Below, piece by piece: positions 18,447 to 27,977 of a stretch of 64,000 nt of DNA. The translations under genes and the position numbers were made by a program. This DNA comes from JAFDVL01 sp043775925 (GTDB taxonomy: Bacteria; Acidobacteriota; Blastocatellia; RBC074): NCBI GenBank assembly GCA_043775925.1, contig JAYVRW010000226.1:1-64000 (forward strand), read 5' to 3'. The stretch's first letter is position 1, and each line of letters opens with the position of its first letter. The notes under the pieces were generated by a model that searched no databases, was not told the origin of the DNA, and saw only the letters and a program-made list of their open reading frames with translations.

Positions 18447-19670
18447 TTAGTTGCCTTCTGGTGTTGATGCGGGCGCGATAGTCGTCGTACTCGTGCAGGG
18501 CGTAACCAGAATCGAACTCGTCGTGCTGCAACCGCTGGCCGATGTGATCGTCACGGTCAGAATACTAGCCCCGGTTGTTTTCCACAGGACATTGACGCTG
18601 CTGCCGGTAGTCGAGGAAGTGATCGTGCCGTTGGAGACTGACCAGCTATAAGTGAAGCCCATGTCCTTCACCGAATACGAAGTATTGAGGTTGCACTTCG
18701 TCGTGGGGCCGTGGATCGCCAGCGCCGGAGGCAGCGGGTTCACCGTCACGGGCTTCGTGATGCAGGCCGTACCGCCGTTGATAACTGTACGTTGTAGGTG
18801 CCTGCGGTCATATAGGTGTGGGTCAGGTTCTGATCCGTCGCGGTTGTGCCATCGCCCAAATTCCATTGCCAGGAATTGACCGTCCCGCCCGAAGTCACGC
18901 CGGAGAAAGAGGTGGCTGTTCCTTGACAGACCGTCGTGGCCCTGAATTCAGCCGCCGTCACGATGTCTTTGGCGGGGATGCGGAAGATCAGGAATTCCTT
19001 GTGGCCATTGCCTCCTAGCGGGCTCTCGGTGAAGGCATCATATTGGCTTGGATCTAAACCACATCCATTTCGCTGCGCTGTCAATCCCCGCCACTTGCGC
19101 GAAGTTGCCTGCGCTGCTGGCATTCGTCTCGCCAATAGCCAGGCTGAAGCCGTTATTATTGAGTTTACGCCACCCCCAGCTCGATGCATACTTATCGCCA
19201 CAGTAGCAATTGGCAGCCTCAATCTGTTGGTTAATCAGGAAAAGCGATGGTCCTTTGGGGAACACACTGGCTGGGAGAATATTGATATGGACTCCCGTCG
19301 CATAGACCTCCCAATTGCCAGACCCCGTGTAGATGGGCGGGAGGGTGCCATTCTTGAATTGTCCGAGTACGCCCTGATGATAAAAAACGTCACTCCAAGC
19401 CACGATGTATAAATAGTCAGTGATCGCGGGGGAGACTGTATATTTTTCTGCGCCGGTGTTAGCACTCGTGATGTCTACAGAAGTCAGATTCTCAATGCCA
19501 CCATAATATTGGCCTGCGAGAATCTCCTTGTTTGTGCCATAACCGAAGCCATAGGCATTGTCCGCTGTGATGACTGCGGTTACTTGTGCTTGCGCCGTTA
19601 CTCCAATCAGTAGCGACAGGATGGCAAGCGCGATTGCCAGGGTACTGTTGTTGCGTAGATGTTGTGACAT
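18447..19670 (-). pseudogene. Frameshifted secreted PKD-domain protein
   Basis: Reading left from ATG 19670 (GGAG site) there is a clear signal peptide (LAIALAILSLLIGVTAQAQ) and a beta-rich ectodomain. The frame ends near 19040; the sense continues in another frame (LDPSQYDAFTE), includes a PKD domain (WQWNLGDGTTATDQNLTHTY near 18850) and breaks again near 18790. A third frame carries a second PKD-like unit (AIHGPTTKC, FTYSWSVSNGT) to a stop at 18447. Two frame breaks in one gene, next to other broken secreted-protein genes while the eCIS genes are intact, favour true decay over sequencing error. It would have been an exported surface protein. Confidence 0.75.
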
Positions 19671-19780
19671 AGAATTCTCCTTTAGTTTCTGTTTTATCAA
19701 ATTGTTGATCGAAGCCCCCGCCGCTCCAAGTCCGCGCCCATCGTTGCGCGGCACTCAGTAATGGGTCGAAGCCTTTTCTC

Positions 19781-19822
19781 GTGCTCACCTTAGTAAGCGA
19801 GATGTCTAAGAAATCCGTATCA
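19781..19822 (-). promoter_or_regulatory. Promoter-like motif, copy A
   Basis: On the reverse strand TGATAC and CTCGCTTAC are separated exactly as in two other copies (20681-20716 and 22771-22812), followed by GGTGAGCAC. It lies about 123 bases upstream of the PKD pseudogene start. Fixed spacing with variable sequence between suggests a two-part promoter, perhaps for an ECF sigma factor. Confidence 0.5.
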
Positions 19823-19944
19823 TCAGAAAGTAGATTTTTTCCGGCTTTGGGCGTGCACCCGCACCCCTGTTGCCTGCTCTGCTTTAGTGGTTGATCTCAG
19901 AGTGAGATAGCTGACGTTTTAATTGAATTGGCTAAGGGGAAGGT

Positions 19945-20640
19945 TTACGGTCTTTCAATCGCCCCAATGTCGTTGAAGAGGCCGCGCCCGACACTTACCT
20001 GATCGGGCGTGGAAGAAGCGCCGGGTCTCCATTGTTAAGCGCTAAGCAGCCTATCTCTGGCCACCAATACTGGTCGCCTGGTTTGTGGTCGTCGTGATAG
20101 GTCAGGTTCGCCAAGATCGGTGCATAAAAGTCTGTGTAGTAATGAAGTAATTGCTAAACGTCCCGTAGATATTATGGCCGCGCGATTTGATCACCCCATT
20201 GCCCGCGAAATCTCGGTTAGGTGCCAACAGGCCATTGTTGGTCACGATGATGTTTTGGATTTCCACGTACGTCGTTGCCTAGAACGGCAGACACCCACAA
20301 TCGTAATAAATCCCGCCGCCTTCCAAAGTCGCCTGATTATCTACGACCGTCAGGTTGCGCAGCGAGACGTGATTTATTTTCGGCACGACTTGAAAGAGAA
20401 GGCCGTCCCCGTATGTTGGTGAGGAGTTGCGGGTAATGGTGGTGTCGTGAATATTGGTTTCATTCGCCCCACGGATGAAAAGGCCGCCGCCCATCGCACC
20501 AAAGCCTTTATCCTGCGCCGCATTTTCCACCAGCGCGCTGGGTTCAATCGTAACTTGTGCGATTTGGATTTGATTAGGCAGGGGACAGCGGCGGGCGTGC
20601 CATCGCTTGCGATACCATCGCCCAATGCTGCGCGGTTAAC
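19945..20640 (-). pseudogene. Decayed choice-of-anchor Q beta-helix protein
   Basis: Reverse-strand fragments in several frames add up to one secreted beta-helix protein: GAMGGGLFIRGANETNIHDT (about 20440-20500), NHVSLRNLTVVDNQATLEGG, then YVEIQNIIVTNNGLLAPNRD and GVIKSRGHNIYG near 20170-20260, PGDQYWWPEIGC near 20060, and the terminal GRGLFNDIGAIERP ending at 19945, the standard end of choice-of-anchor Q domains. At least three frame breaks are needed. No intact start is visible, so the right limit is approximate. It is non-functional as it stands. Confidence 0.7.
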
Positions 20641-20680
20641 GAAAAATGATGGGTTGCGAATCACCAGTTTTTTCGTTTCC

Positions 20681-20716
20681 ACCCACGTAAGCGAGAACGC
20701 GGGAAAATCGGTATCA
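20681..20716 (-). promoter_or_regulatory. Promoter-like motif, copy C
   Basis: On the reverse strand this contains TGATAC and CTCGCTTAC with the same 24-base offset as copies A and B, followed by GTGGGTG. It lies upstream of the choice-of-anchor Q remnant, as the other copies lie upstream of their genes. Confidence 0.45.
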
Positions 20717-20969
20717 TTGCGTGGCCGCTTGCTTGTGCTTTTCGCTGGCGGAGCGGATGGACTGTTTTGCTGGCAACACTGCCCTGTTACTGCTTGCTTC
20801 ATCGAACCGTCACAGCCTGACGGTTCAGCCGAGAGAACGGTGGATGGCTTCCGACACTTTTCGAAGTGTCATAGGATCACGCCGTTTTCAGCGGCGCTGG
20901 TAAGTGCCCTTTGCTAAGGTCTCTCACTCTCGCGGTCTCTTTTAGGGCGAGGAAGGCTGGTAGCGAAAA

Positions 20970-21002
20970 AAAAGATCAGGACTGTGATTGTCCTGATCTT
21001 TT
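20970..21002 (-). terminator. Rho-independent terminator after the S8 peptidase remnant
   Basis: A 13-base-pair perfect stem AAAAGATCAGGAC / GTCCTGATCTTTT with a seven-base loop and A/T tracts on both flanks lies 26 bases past the end of the S8 peptidase frame. It can terminate transcription from either side. Confidence 0.85.
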
Positions 21003-21027
21003 CCCGTTCCTCGCTTGCACCGAAAGT

Positions 21028-22719
21028 TTATGGGCAAGTACAAACCATCTGAATCGCTTCCATCCGGCGCGCCTGCCCAGTGGTGCCCGCCGTCTTTCCG
21101 TCTTCTACCCAGGGCAGCCACCCCAAGTCTGCGACGTGGGCGCGGTAGCGCACTTTGCAATCCGGTGATGGAGCACTTATCAGCTTAATTTCAGCCGCTT
21201 CCATTTGCCGACCATACCCCACTGTTCCGGCAATCCCTCCATATCCAGCCGTCGTCCAAGGCATCCAGCCCAGATTGGCAACGTGGGCACGATAACTGAC
21301 ACTCACGCCTGACGGCTTGTAGATTTTCAGCGCCTCCATTTGCCGGTTCTCCCCCGTCGTCCCCGCTACCATAGTGCTGAACACTGGATTAAGCCAATAT
21401 AGCAAGGCAACGTTTGCTTGATACTTTAGGCTGTAATTTTTGTAGTACGGGATTAAAGAATAGAGCAACAGGTTGGGTGAGTTGAAGCCAATGTCTGTAA
21501 CGACATCGAGCGTGGCTTTCCCTAGTATGACGCTCTTCACATCGGCAGGCGCGGCAGTGGGATTGCTTTGCAGGTAGAGGGCGGCGACACCAGCGACGTG
21601 CGGCGTTGCCATAGAGGTACCGCTCAACGAGGCAATCGCTGTAGTGCTGCTGTTCCAAGTCGAAGTGATGTCTGCGCCTGGGGCAAAAAGGGAGACACAA
21701 CTACCGATATTGGAGGCCCAAGTGGGGAAATTTGCCCGCTTGTCATTGACGGCTGTCGCGCCTACAGTAATTGCTGTTTCTACGCGAGCGGGAGAAAAGT
21801 TGCAGGCATCCAGACCTTTGTTGCCCGCAGCGATAGTATAGGTAACGCCCGCGACAATGGAATCCCTCACTGCGTCATCAAGCGATTGGTCTGCTGGGCC
21901 ACCAAGACTCATATTAGCCACTGCCGGAATCCATGGTGCGAGTTTTTTTTGTTGCGTAACATAATTCACCCCTGCGATGACGCCCGCGTAAGACCCCCCG
22001 CCATTACAATCAAGCACGCGCACGGCGATCAGTGTCGCGCCTTTGGCTACGCCATATTGTGCGCCGCCTGCGGTTCCCGCAACGTGGGTGCCGTAGTATT
22101 GAAAGTGCCATCAACGGCGTCGTAACCATTGATGGCACGCCCGCCAAAATCCACGTGTGTGGTGAGAATCCCGGTGTCAATGATAAAGATTCGTACGCCT
22201 GCGCCATTCAGGGTGTAATTGTATTTTCCATCCAGGGGTAGATTGCGTTGATCAACGCGATCCAAGCCCCAGGAATCAACGGCGAGTGTGGTATTCGCCG
22301 GGAGGATTTTGGCGTTAGCACTGACGGCGGGGTCAAGTTGAATAACTCGATTCGGCTCCACGTAATCCACGCGAGGGTCGAGTTTCAATTCTTGCGCAGC
22401 ACGCGCTGAAAACTTCGCGGCAAAGCCCGGCGCGGCATATTCGTACACATAAAGCATCTGCCCGCCATACGTGACGACCAGCGATTCGGCTAAGGCGCGG
22501 GTGTTGGTCGGGGGTAGCCGGTGGATCCGATTTTTTGAAGCCGACGATATATTCGCCCGGAATGATGTCCCCATTGGCGGGGGCTTGCGCCCAAACGGAT
22601 GAAATGTTGCAGCAACAGATGATGAAGAGCAGCACACTGATGAAGAGCGGCAAGCGTAAGCTCAACTGGTTGCGGGTTTCTTTTCTTTTCTAAGCTTTGA
22701 TGGTGTTGTTCGTAGACAT
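21028..22719 (-). pseudogene. Broken S8 (subtilisin-like) peptidase with ChW repeats
   Basis: From ATG 22719 (GGAG site) the frame meets an in-frame TAG after nine codons, then reads through a signal-peptide-like stretch (LPLFISVLLFIICCC) to GEYIVGFKKSD. It shifts near 22520 to a frame with the inhibitor-like propeptide and catalytic Asp (IFIIDTGI), and again near 22100 to one with catalytic His (GTHVAGT), Ser (GTSMATPH) and three C-terminal ChW-like repeats (RAHVANLGWMPW and similar). All catalytic residues survive, so the damage is recent. It was presumably a secreted protease bound to a surface through its ChW repeats. Confidence 0.8.
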
Positions 22720-22770
22720 AATAATTCTCCTTCTCCTGCTTATTTTTTGGTTTATCGAAGAGCACCATTT

Positions 22771-22812
22771 GTGCTCACCCCTGTAAGCGAGATCGAATAA
22801 AAAGTGGTATCA
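22771..22812 (-). promoter_or_regulatory. Promoter-like motif, copy B
   Basis: The reverse strand carries TGATAC, then CTCGCTTAC, then GGGTGAGCAC, in register with copy A at every fixed position. It lies about 64 bases upstream of the S8 peptidase ATG at 22719, a normal promoter distance. Confidence 0.55.
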
Positions 22813-22970
22813 CCCTTGCCAAATTATTTTTATTTGTTCGTCACTTGTTTTCGTGTTCGAGCCAATGAAGCTCAGGAAGAAACGGAGCGCAGATCTTGCT
22901 TGGAGACGGGGAAAGAGAGTTTAAGGATTAGTCACAGAGGACAGGAACAGGTCGCGGCAAATCGCTTTCT

Positions 22971-25159
22971 TCAAGGTGACGAAAGGCCCATAGTCTGAAG
23001 TAATTGCTGGAAGCGAACATCTGTGCGCAGCAGGTCGAAGCGCGGGTCAACTTTGAGATAAAGCAATCCGGTGACACTGCGCGTGCCGTTGATGCGCTCC
23101 GCAAAAGCTTTTTCGAGCCACGCGAGCGCTTCTTCGCGATTACCAAGATTAGCGTTGAGCGAAGCCAGGCTAAACGGCGAGACCGATTGAATACGCGTGG
23201 GGGTACTGAGCAAGGCAATTCGCTGTTTCCAATATCCGCGCATTCCTTCCTGTGTAGCCGCTGTGCGAAGCGCGGCAATCGTTTCTGGCTTTTCGCCGCT
23301 CCTCGTTGCGATCTTGAGATATTCGGCAATCGCCTCGGCGTCACGGTGTTGCTGAAAATAAGTGCCCGCCAACCACTTACGTGCTTCATCCTAAGTTTCA
23401 TCCAGTTCCAGCGTCTGCTGTAATTGCGTTACGGCCTTATCGTATTCGCGCGCAAGGTAGTGGCAGTAGCCAATCTCAGTGTTCAATGGTAACGACAACG
23501 GGTCAAGTGTTTTGGCGATTTGCAACTCCTGTTGCGCCGCGCTGAAACGCCCTTGCGCAAAATGCAAAATGCCGTACCAGTGATGCGCGGTCACATACCC
23601 TGGATTGCATTCGATGGCGCGCTTGAATCCCTGTTCGGCTTGCACCCAATCGTAATCATAAAAGAGTCGCAGCATTGCGAGTGACGTGTGGGCTTCGGAG
23701 GAATTGGCATCCAGTTCGACGGCTTTGCTGGCAGCGGCCTTCGCTCTTTGCAACGTTTCATTGCGCGGCAACCCCGAGTTGCCCGAACCTAAAAAGTACG
23801 CATCCGCGAGTCCAGCATAGGCCAGCGCGTAATCCGGGTCTTTCGCTATTGCCTGCTTAAAATAATCAATGCTTTTGAAGATTGCCTCGTCGCTTCGTTT
23901 GTTGAGCTGATATCGTCCGTACAAATAGAGCTGATACGCCTCGCTGTTTTTCGTATTGCGTTTTTGTAAGCGAGCGCGATTGTCGCTATTGATCGAGATG
24001 TGTAGGTGCTCGGAGATGCGTTCGGCAATCTCGGTTTGCAAGGGAGTCAAATCGGCCAACGGGCGAACATACTTTTCGCCCCAGAGTAACGATCCATCTA
24101 CCACATTTACGAGTTCTGTGCTAATCACGACGGCAGCGCCTTTGCGAGCGATACGCCCCGTGTCAATACGGCTTTGACCTTGAGTTGTTGCCCGGCTTGC
24201 TGCGGGTCAATCGCCTGAGCCTTGAGGCGAAAGACCGTGCTGCGCGCCATGACGCGCAGGTCAGGGATTTGCGAAAGATGCGTGATGACACCTTCGATAA
24301 CGCCTTCCGCCAGCGAATCTATCTCTGGGTCTGGGGCCACGCTCATCAGCGGCAACACCGCTAACGAATTGATTGCGTCGTTGCGCTTCCACCACGCACT
24401 CCCAACCCACGCCACAATGCCTAACAACAAAGTGACAACAATGAAAGCAAAGCTGCGCCTCGACACGTGAAGCCGGGATGGAGAAGAAGCCTTAGTGCCA
24501 GCCAGCATGGCTTGCACGTCAAACGCCAGATCGCGCGCCGATTGATAACGATCCGCCGGGTGTTGGGCCAGACAGCGCAACAACAACCGTTGCAAGGCAT
24601 CAGGCACAGCAACCTCTTTGCCGACCCTCAACAATGGCTCATCGCGCAGGATCGCCGCCATCGTTTCCGCGGTTGTCGCGCGCGTAAACAGACGTTGCCC
24701 AAAGAGCATTTCATAGAGCACACAACCAAACGCAAAGATGTCGCTCGGCGTGTCCACCGCTTCGCCGCGCACCTGTTCCGGCGACATATATCCAAAGGTG
24801 CTGATGATGCGTCCGGGGGCAGTAACATTGCTGACGGTGGGGCTGAGCGCGGGCAAGGTCGTAGCAGGCGAAGATTTGATTTGATAATGCCCGAAGGTCA
24901 GGCCGATTCTTTCTGACCGTGTTGGCGGAGAGTTTATACCCTCGGGTTCTTCTGCTAAGACTGCTTGCATCTCGGTAAGCGGTGGTTTCTCAATGAAGCC
25001 GGGCGCGCGTTCGTGGGCAGCCAGCAGGGCTTCCACTTCCCCCCGTAACTCCGCATCGCCCGCACAACATTCGTCAAGCAGTGCGGCTCGTTCGTGCGGC
25101 TCGCACTCCAGTACACGGTCTAAAATCTTGTCAATCAGGCGCCAGCGTTCAGGGGTCAT
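22971..25159 (-). pseudogene. Decayed Ser/Thr protein kinase-TPR sensor
   Basis: The gene starts at 25159 (MTPERWRLIDKILDRVLECE), the usual N-terminus of acidobacterial kinase-TPR proteins. The kinase domain is gutted: after FGHYQI the sequence jumps to ISTFGYMSPEQVRG, so the Gly loop, catalytic Lys, HRD and DFG are missing (roughly 130 residues). A membrane helix follows (FAFIVVTLLLGIVAWVG). Near 24125 the frame shifts to VNVVDGSLLWGEKY and TPR repeats, which meet an in-frame TAG at 23391-23393 and continue in the same frame to 22971. Three independent lesions mean that it cannot signal. Confidence 0.85.
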
Positions 25160-25211
25160 AGCGAATCCAAGAGATCCATGTTGTATTATTGTTTATCGCA
25201 TTAGAGTAGAT

Positions 25212-25859
25212 TTAAGTCTGGTGTACGGCATATCCACAGCTTTTGAACCAGCCCAAAGCGTCTTTTTCGGTAATCAGTAACAAGGCTTCTTTTAAGGCTT
25301 GTTCCAGTTCGACTCTTGTTCTGGCTTTCGCTTTGCGTAGCGCGGTCTTGATTTTCGACCAACATTTTTCTATCGGATTCAAATCGGGCGAATAGGGCGG
25401 CAAGTAGATCAATTTCGCTCCGACGGCCTCAATCAACTCTCGGATTCCTTTTACTTTATGCACTGACAAATTGTCCATCATGACAATATCTCCTGCTTTT
25501 AAGGTCGGACACAAAACCTTTTTCACATAGATTTTGAAAACGATTCCGTCAACCGCTCCGTTAATTGTCATCGGAGCTTCAATGCCCGAAAATGACAAAC
25601 TTGCCAACATCGAAATATTTTCGCCGTAGTTTTGCGGCACACTTTCAATTACCCGTTCGCCTTTCTCACCTCGCCCGTAAAGCCTTGTCATTGCTATGTT
25701 ACTGCCTGCTTCATCTAAAAACTTGAACCGCGAAACAACCTCTTTTTCAATCGCTGTTCGGTAATCCGACCGCATTAATTTGACTCGTTCGGTTGCTTGT
25801 TCGCTGGCGTGGAGCGACTTTTTTTGAGCCGTAATTTCAATCTTTGTAGTTCGACACAC
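25212..25859 (-). CDS. IS630 transposase, DDE part (orfB)
   Basis: 215 residues as an open frame; the biologically relevant part probably begins after frameshifting near 25825. The catalytic triad is visible: Asp in FLDEAGSN, Asp in VMMDNLSVHK, and Glu in YSPDLNPIEKCWSKIK. The overlap with the upstream ORF and a seven-A run (T run at 25819-25825 on + strand) suggest expression as a fusion by slippage. The frame is intact, so the element may be active. Confidence 0.88.
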   Translation of the reverse strand: MCRTTKIEITAQKKSLHASEQATERVKLMRSDYRTAIEKEVVSRFKFLDEAGSNIAMTRLYGRGEKGERVIESVPQNYGENISMLASLSFSGIEAPMTINGAVDGIVFKIYVKKVLCPTLKAGDIVMMDNLSVHKVKGIRELIEAVGAKLIYLPPYSPDLNPIEKCWSKIKTALRKAKARTRVELEQALKEALLLITEKDALGWFKSCGYAVHQT

Positions 25860-26170
25860 ATTGTTGCGGTCGTTACTCGCGGCTTATTTGTCGCTTCCGA
25901 GACGACCACGCATAACTCGTCAAGCGTTGCATCCGACCGGTTTTTGACCAACTCCCGAATCAACGTTTCATCATTTTTCAAGCGTCTTTCGGCACCCCTG
26001 ACAGCCCAAATTTTAGCCCGATAATCGCCTGTTGTCCGAAAACGATGCCACAATTTCTCGACAAACGGCAGACTGACGGCAAAACGTTTGGCAATTTCGG
26101 CTTGGCTTATCTCATTGGCTTGAATTGTTTCAATGACTCTCAGCCTTAAATCCTCTGAATATGGTTTCAT
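25775..26170 (-). CDS. IS630 transposase, HTH part (orfA)
   Basis: 131 residues beginning MKPYSEDLRLRVIETIQAN, the usual IS630 start. A helix-turn-helix follows (EISQAEIAKRFAVSLPFVEKL) with a second winged part. It binds the element's ends. The frame runs into the DDE ORF in the -1 register; a slippage site at the A7 tract would join SLHASEQATERV, the common family sequence, to the HTH part. Confidence 0.88.
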   Translation of the reverse strand: MKPYSEDLRLRVIETIQANEISQAEIAKRFAVSLPFVEKLWHRFRTTGDYRAKIWAVRGAERRLKNDETLIRELVKNRSDATLDELCVVVSEATNKPRVTTATMCVELQRLKLRLKKSRSTPANKQPNESN

Positions 26171-26211
26171 TCAACTATTATACCATATATTGAATCCCAA
26201 TCTGCTCTAGG

Positions 26212-26303
26212 GAGCAATTTGAGCTTTTGAAGCCTACATTCCATATCTGAAATCGCTGATAGAAGGGTGGTTATCGCCAACCTGAAAAGCTCAATTTGTG
26301 CCC
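26212..26303. repeat. Inverted repeat between IS630 and the sigma factor gene
   Basis: Arms of about 20 bases (GGGAGCAATTTGAGCTTTTG at the left and its near-complement ending in AAAGCTCAATTTGTGCCC at the right) enclose about 46 bases. It could act as a terminator for the sigma gene or be a small non-autonomous element. The stem is imperfect. Confidence 0.45.
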
Positions 26304-26864
26304 TTACGCAGTATAGTTCATTTCCTGATAGAGCCAGGCTTTGGCCTTTAGCCATTCGCGCTTGATGGTGATTTCCGACAGCCCCAGCACTTCGGCGGTT
26401 TCGTCCGCGCTCAGTCCCCCAAAATAACGCAATTCGACAATCCGCACCTTTCGTTCATCCAGTCGGGCAAGTTTATCGAGCGCTTCGTTGAGGGCCAGGA
26501 CGTCAACGGAAGCTGCCGGCATCACCATCGCGGCTTCGTCAAGCGTGACCTGCTGTGCGCCGCCACCGCGTTTAGCAACCTGGCGCGAACGTGCGTGATC
26601 CACCAGTAAATGCCGCATGACCTGAGCGGCAATGCCGAAAAAATGCGCCCGGTTCTGCCACTCGACTTGTTCCTGACCCGCCAACCGTAAATATGCTTCA
26701 TTGACTAAGGCCGTGGCTTGGAGCGTGTGGTTGTGGCGCTCGTGGGACATATAGCGCTTGGCTAAGCGATGCAATTCGTCATACACTAGCGGCATCAATT
26801 GATTCAGCGCGGCCTCATCGCCATTGCGCCAATCCACCAGTAGTTGCGTCACATTCTGAGGCAT
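26304..26864 (-). CDS. ECF-type RNA polymerase sigma factor (acidobacterial group)
   Basis: 186 residues. Region 2 shows NQLMPLVYDELHRLAKRYM and the RAHFFGIAAQVMRHLLVDHARS stretch typical of the Acido_ECF (TIGR02999) group. Region 4 ends in VELRYFGGLSADETAEVLGLSEITIKREW, a helix-turn-helix for -35 contact. Such genes usually stand before a kinase-TPR gene, here broken and cut off by an IS630 element. This one is intact and might drive the three promoter-like motifs to its left (speculation). The end is 95 bases from the IS. Confidence 0.92.
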   Translation of the reverse strand: MPQNVTQLLVDWRNGDEAALNQLMPLVYDELHRLAKRYMSHERHNHTLQATALVNEAYLRLAGQEQVEWQNRAHFFGIAAQVMRHLLVDHARSRQVAKRGGGAQQVTLDEAAMVMPAASVDVLALNEALDKLARLDERKVRIVELRYFGGLSADETAEVLGLSEITIKREWLKAKAWLYQEMNYTA

Positions 26865-27237
26865 CGGAGTTTTCTCCCTCCTGTTTGTTACTGCGAAAAT
26901 ACCAATGAAATGACCAGTGTGATTATACTCTCACGATAGGTTGTTCTCCTCATCCAATCGCTGCCCCAAGAAAAATCTGTCGCTGAGCGGAAAGGGTTTC
27001 CCCTAACTCCCTGGTTTTTGCGTTCCCTTTTGGTTGATTGAACAATGAGAGATTAATGGCTCAATAAAAGGAGAAGTTGGAGAATTACGACACTTTTAAA
27101 AGTATCACAACACCGGGTAGAACTCCACAAAAGGGAGAAACGTCCACAGGGGTTTGCCCAGAAGGAAAACCCCAACTTAAGTCACTAAAGTTCCATAGGA
27201 ATGGGTTTCTGCCCTGAAGGATGGACACATTAACTAA
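26865..27237. other. Intergenic region between the sigma factor and a transposase fragment
   Basis: 373 bases without a credible gene. It holds the sigma gene's upstream region and an imperfect palindrome GACACTTTTAAAAGTATC at 27089-27106. That palindrome is similar to the GACACTT-TTCG-AAGTGTC hairpin at 20853-20870. Nothing else is recognised. Confidence 0.5.
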
Positions 27238-27759
27238 ATGAGCGTGTCAGAACAAGTTAACAAACTTGTGAGAGTTTATTTCTGCTATGAAAAGAACTCT
27301 GATCTGACACGCATCACGGACTATAGCAAAGAAATGTTACCTTGGGCACATCCGCATCAAAGCAAAGTGCTGACCACCTTCGTGGCTGCCATCCTCGACC
27401 AGCAAACCGGGAACCAATCGCAATTGGCTCGCACGCAAGGCAATCAAGAAGCTGCGTGTAAACGGTTGTCCCGTTTGTTGCATAATCCGCGACTGGCTCC
27501 CAAAGCCCTGGCGGAGAGTGTCTGCCAACAAGCCTTGCGCCAACTGCCCAAACAAGGAATCGTGCGCTGCGCCATTGATTGGACCAGCGAAGGCGACCAA
27601 CATTTATGCGTTGTCTCGCTCGTTATCGGTCGTCGTGCCATCCCCATTGATTGGCGCGCTTATGCGCAAAGCGTCCTGAAAGGGCGGATGAAACGCGATG
27701 AGCTCGCCGTGGTGAAGCGTGCCGCTTCGGAATGTTCCTCCGGCAGCATTTTTACTTGA
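27238..27759 (+). pseudogene. Truncated IS4-type transposase
   Basis: 173 residues matching the N-terminal part of IS4-like transposases: an initial helical region, then CAIDWTSEGDQHLCVVSL with the first catalytic Asp, and RRAIPIDWRAYAQSVLKGRM. The frame ends soon afterwards in unrelated sequence (ECSSGSIFT), so the later DDE residues are missing. It marks the left edge of the MACPF-kinase locus. Confidence 0.75.
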
Positions 27760-27977
27760 GGCAATACGCAATACGATTTTTAATTGTCGTTCATCAGGCA
27801 GATAATACGGCACACGATTTACACCTGACTCTCGTTAGGCAATAATGTGGACATCTTTCGTATTTTCTCGTTTGTAAGTGATCTTTAGGGCGTTTCTGGC
27901 GCACAGCCCCAAGGAAAATTTAGGGAAAAGCGGCTGTTTCCCCCCATCGCATCACATTTTCTTCAGGAGCGTAGAAC

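Larger units (their letters stand above)
25204..26207 (-). mobile_element. IS630-family insertion sequence
   Basis: The element is bounded by TA dinucleotides (25202-25203 and 26208-26209), the target used by IS630/Tc1 elements. Related inverted ends start TAGAG(C/T)AGATT. It encodes two overlapping reverse-strand ORFs, an HTH part and a DDE part. It lies between an ECF sigma gene and the remnant of its likely partner kinase. Confidence 0.85.

Noticed and set aside
23391..23393. In-frame TAG inside the kinase-TPR gene (and another near the S8 peptidase start) as possible amber recoding
   Set aside because: TAG ends intact genes in this window (for example at 5739 and 7771), and both damaged genes also have frame breaks, so these are nonsense mutations.
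27840..27890. Possible fourth copy of the TGATAC/CTCGCTTAC motif before the MACPF gene
   Set aside because: Only TCTCGTTTGTAAG resembles the motif; the upstream half and spacing do not match.
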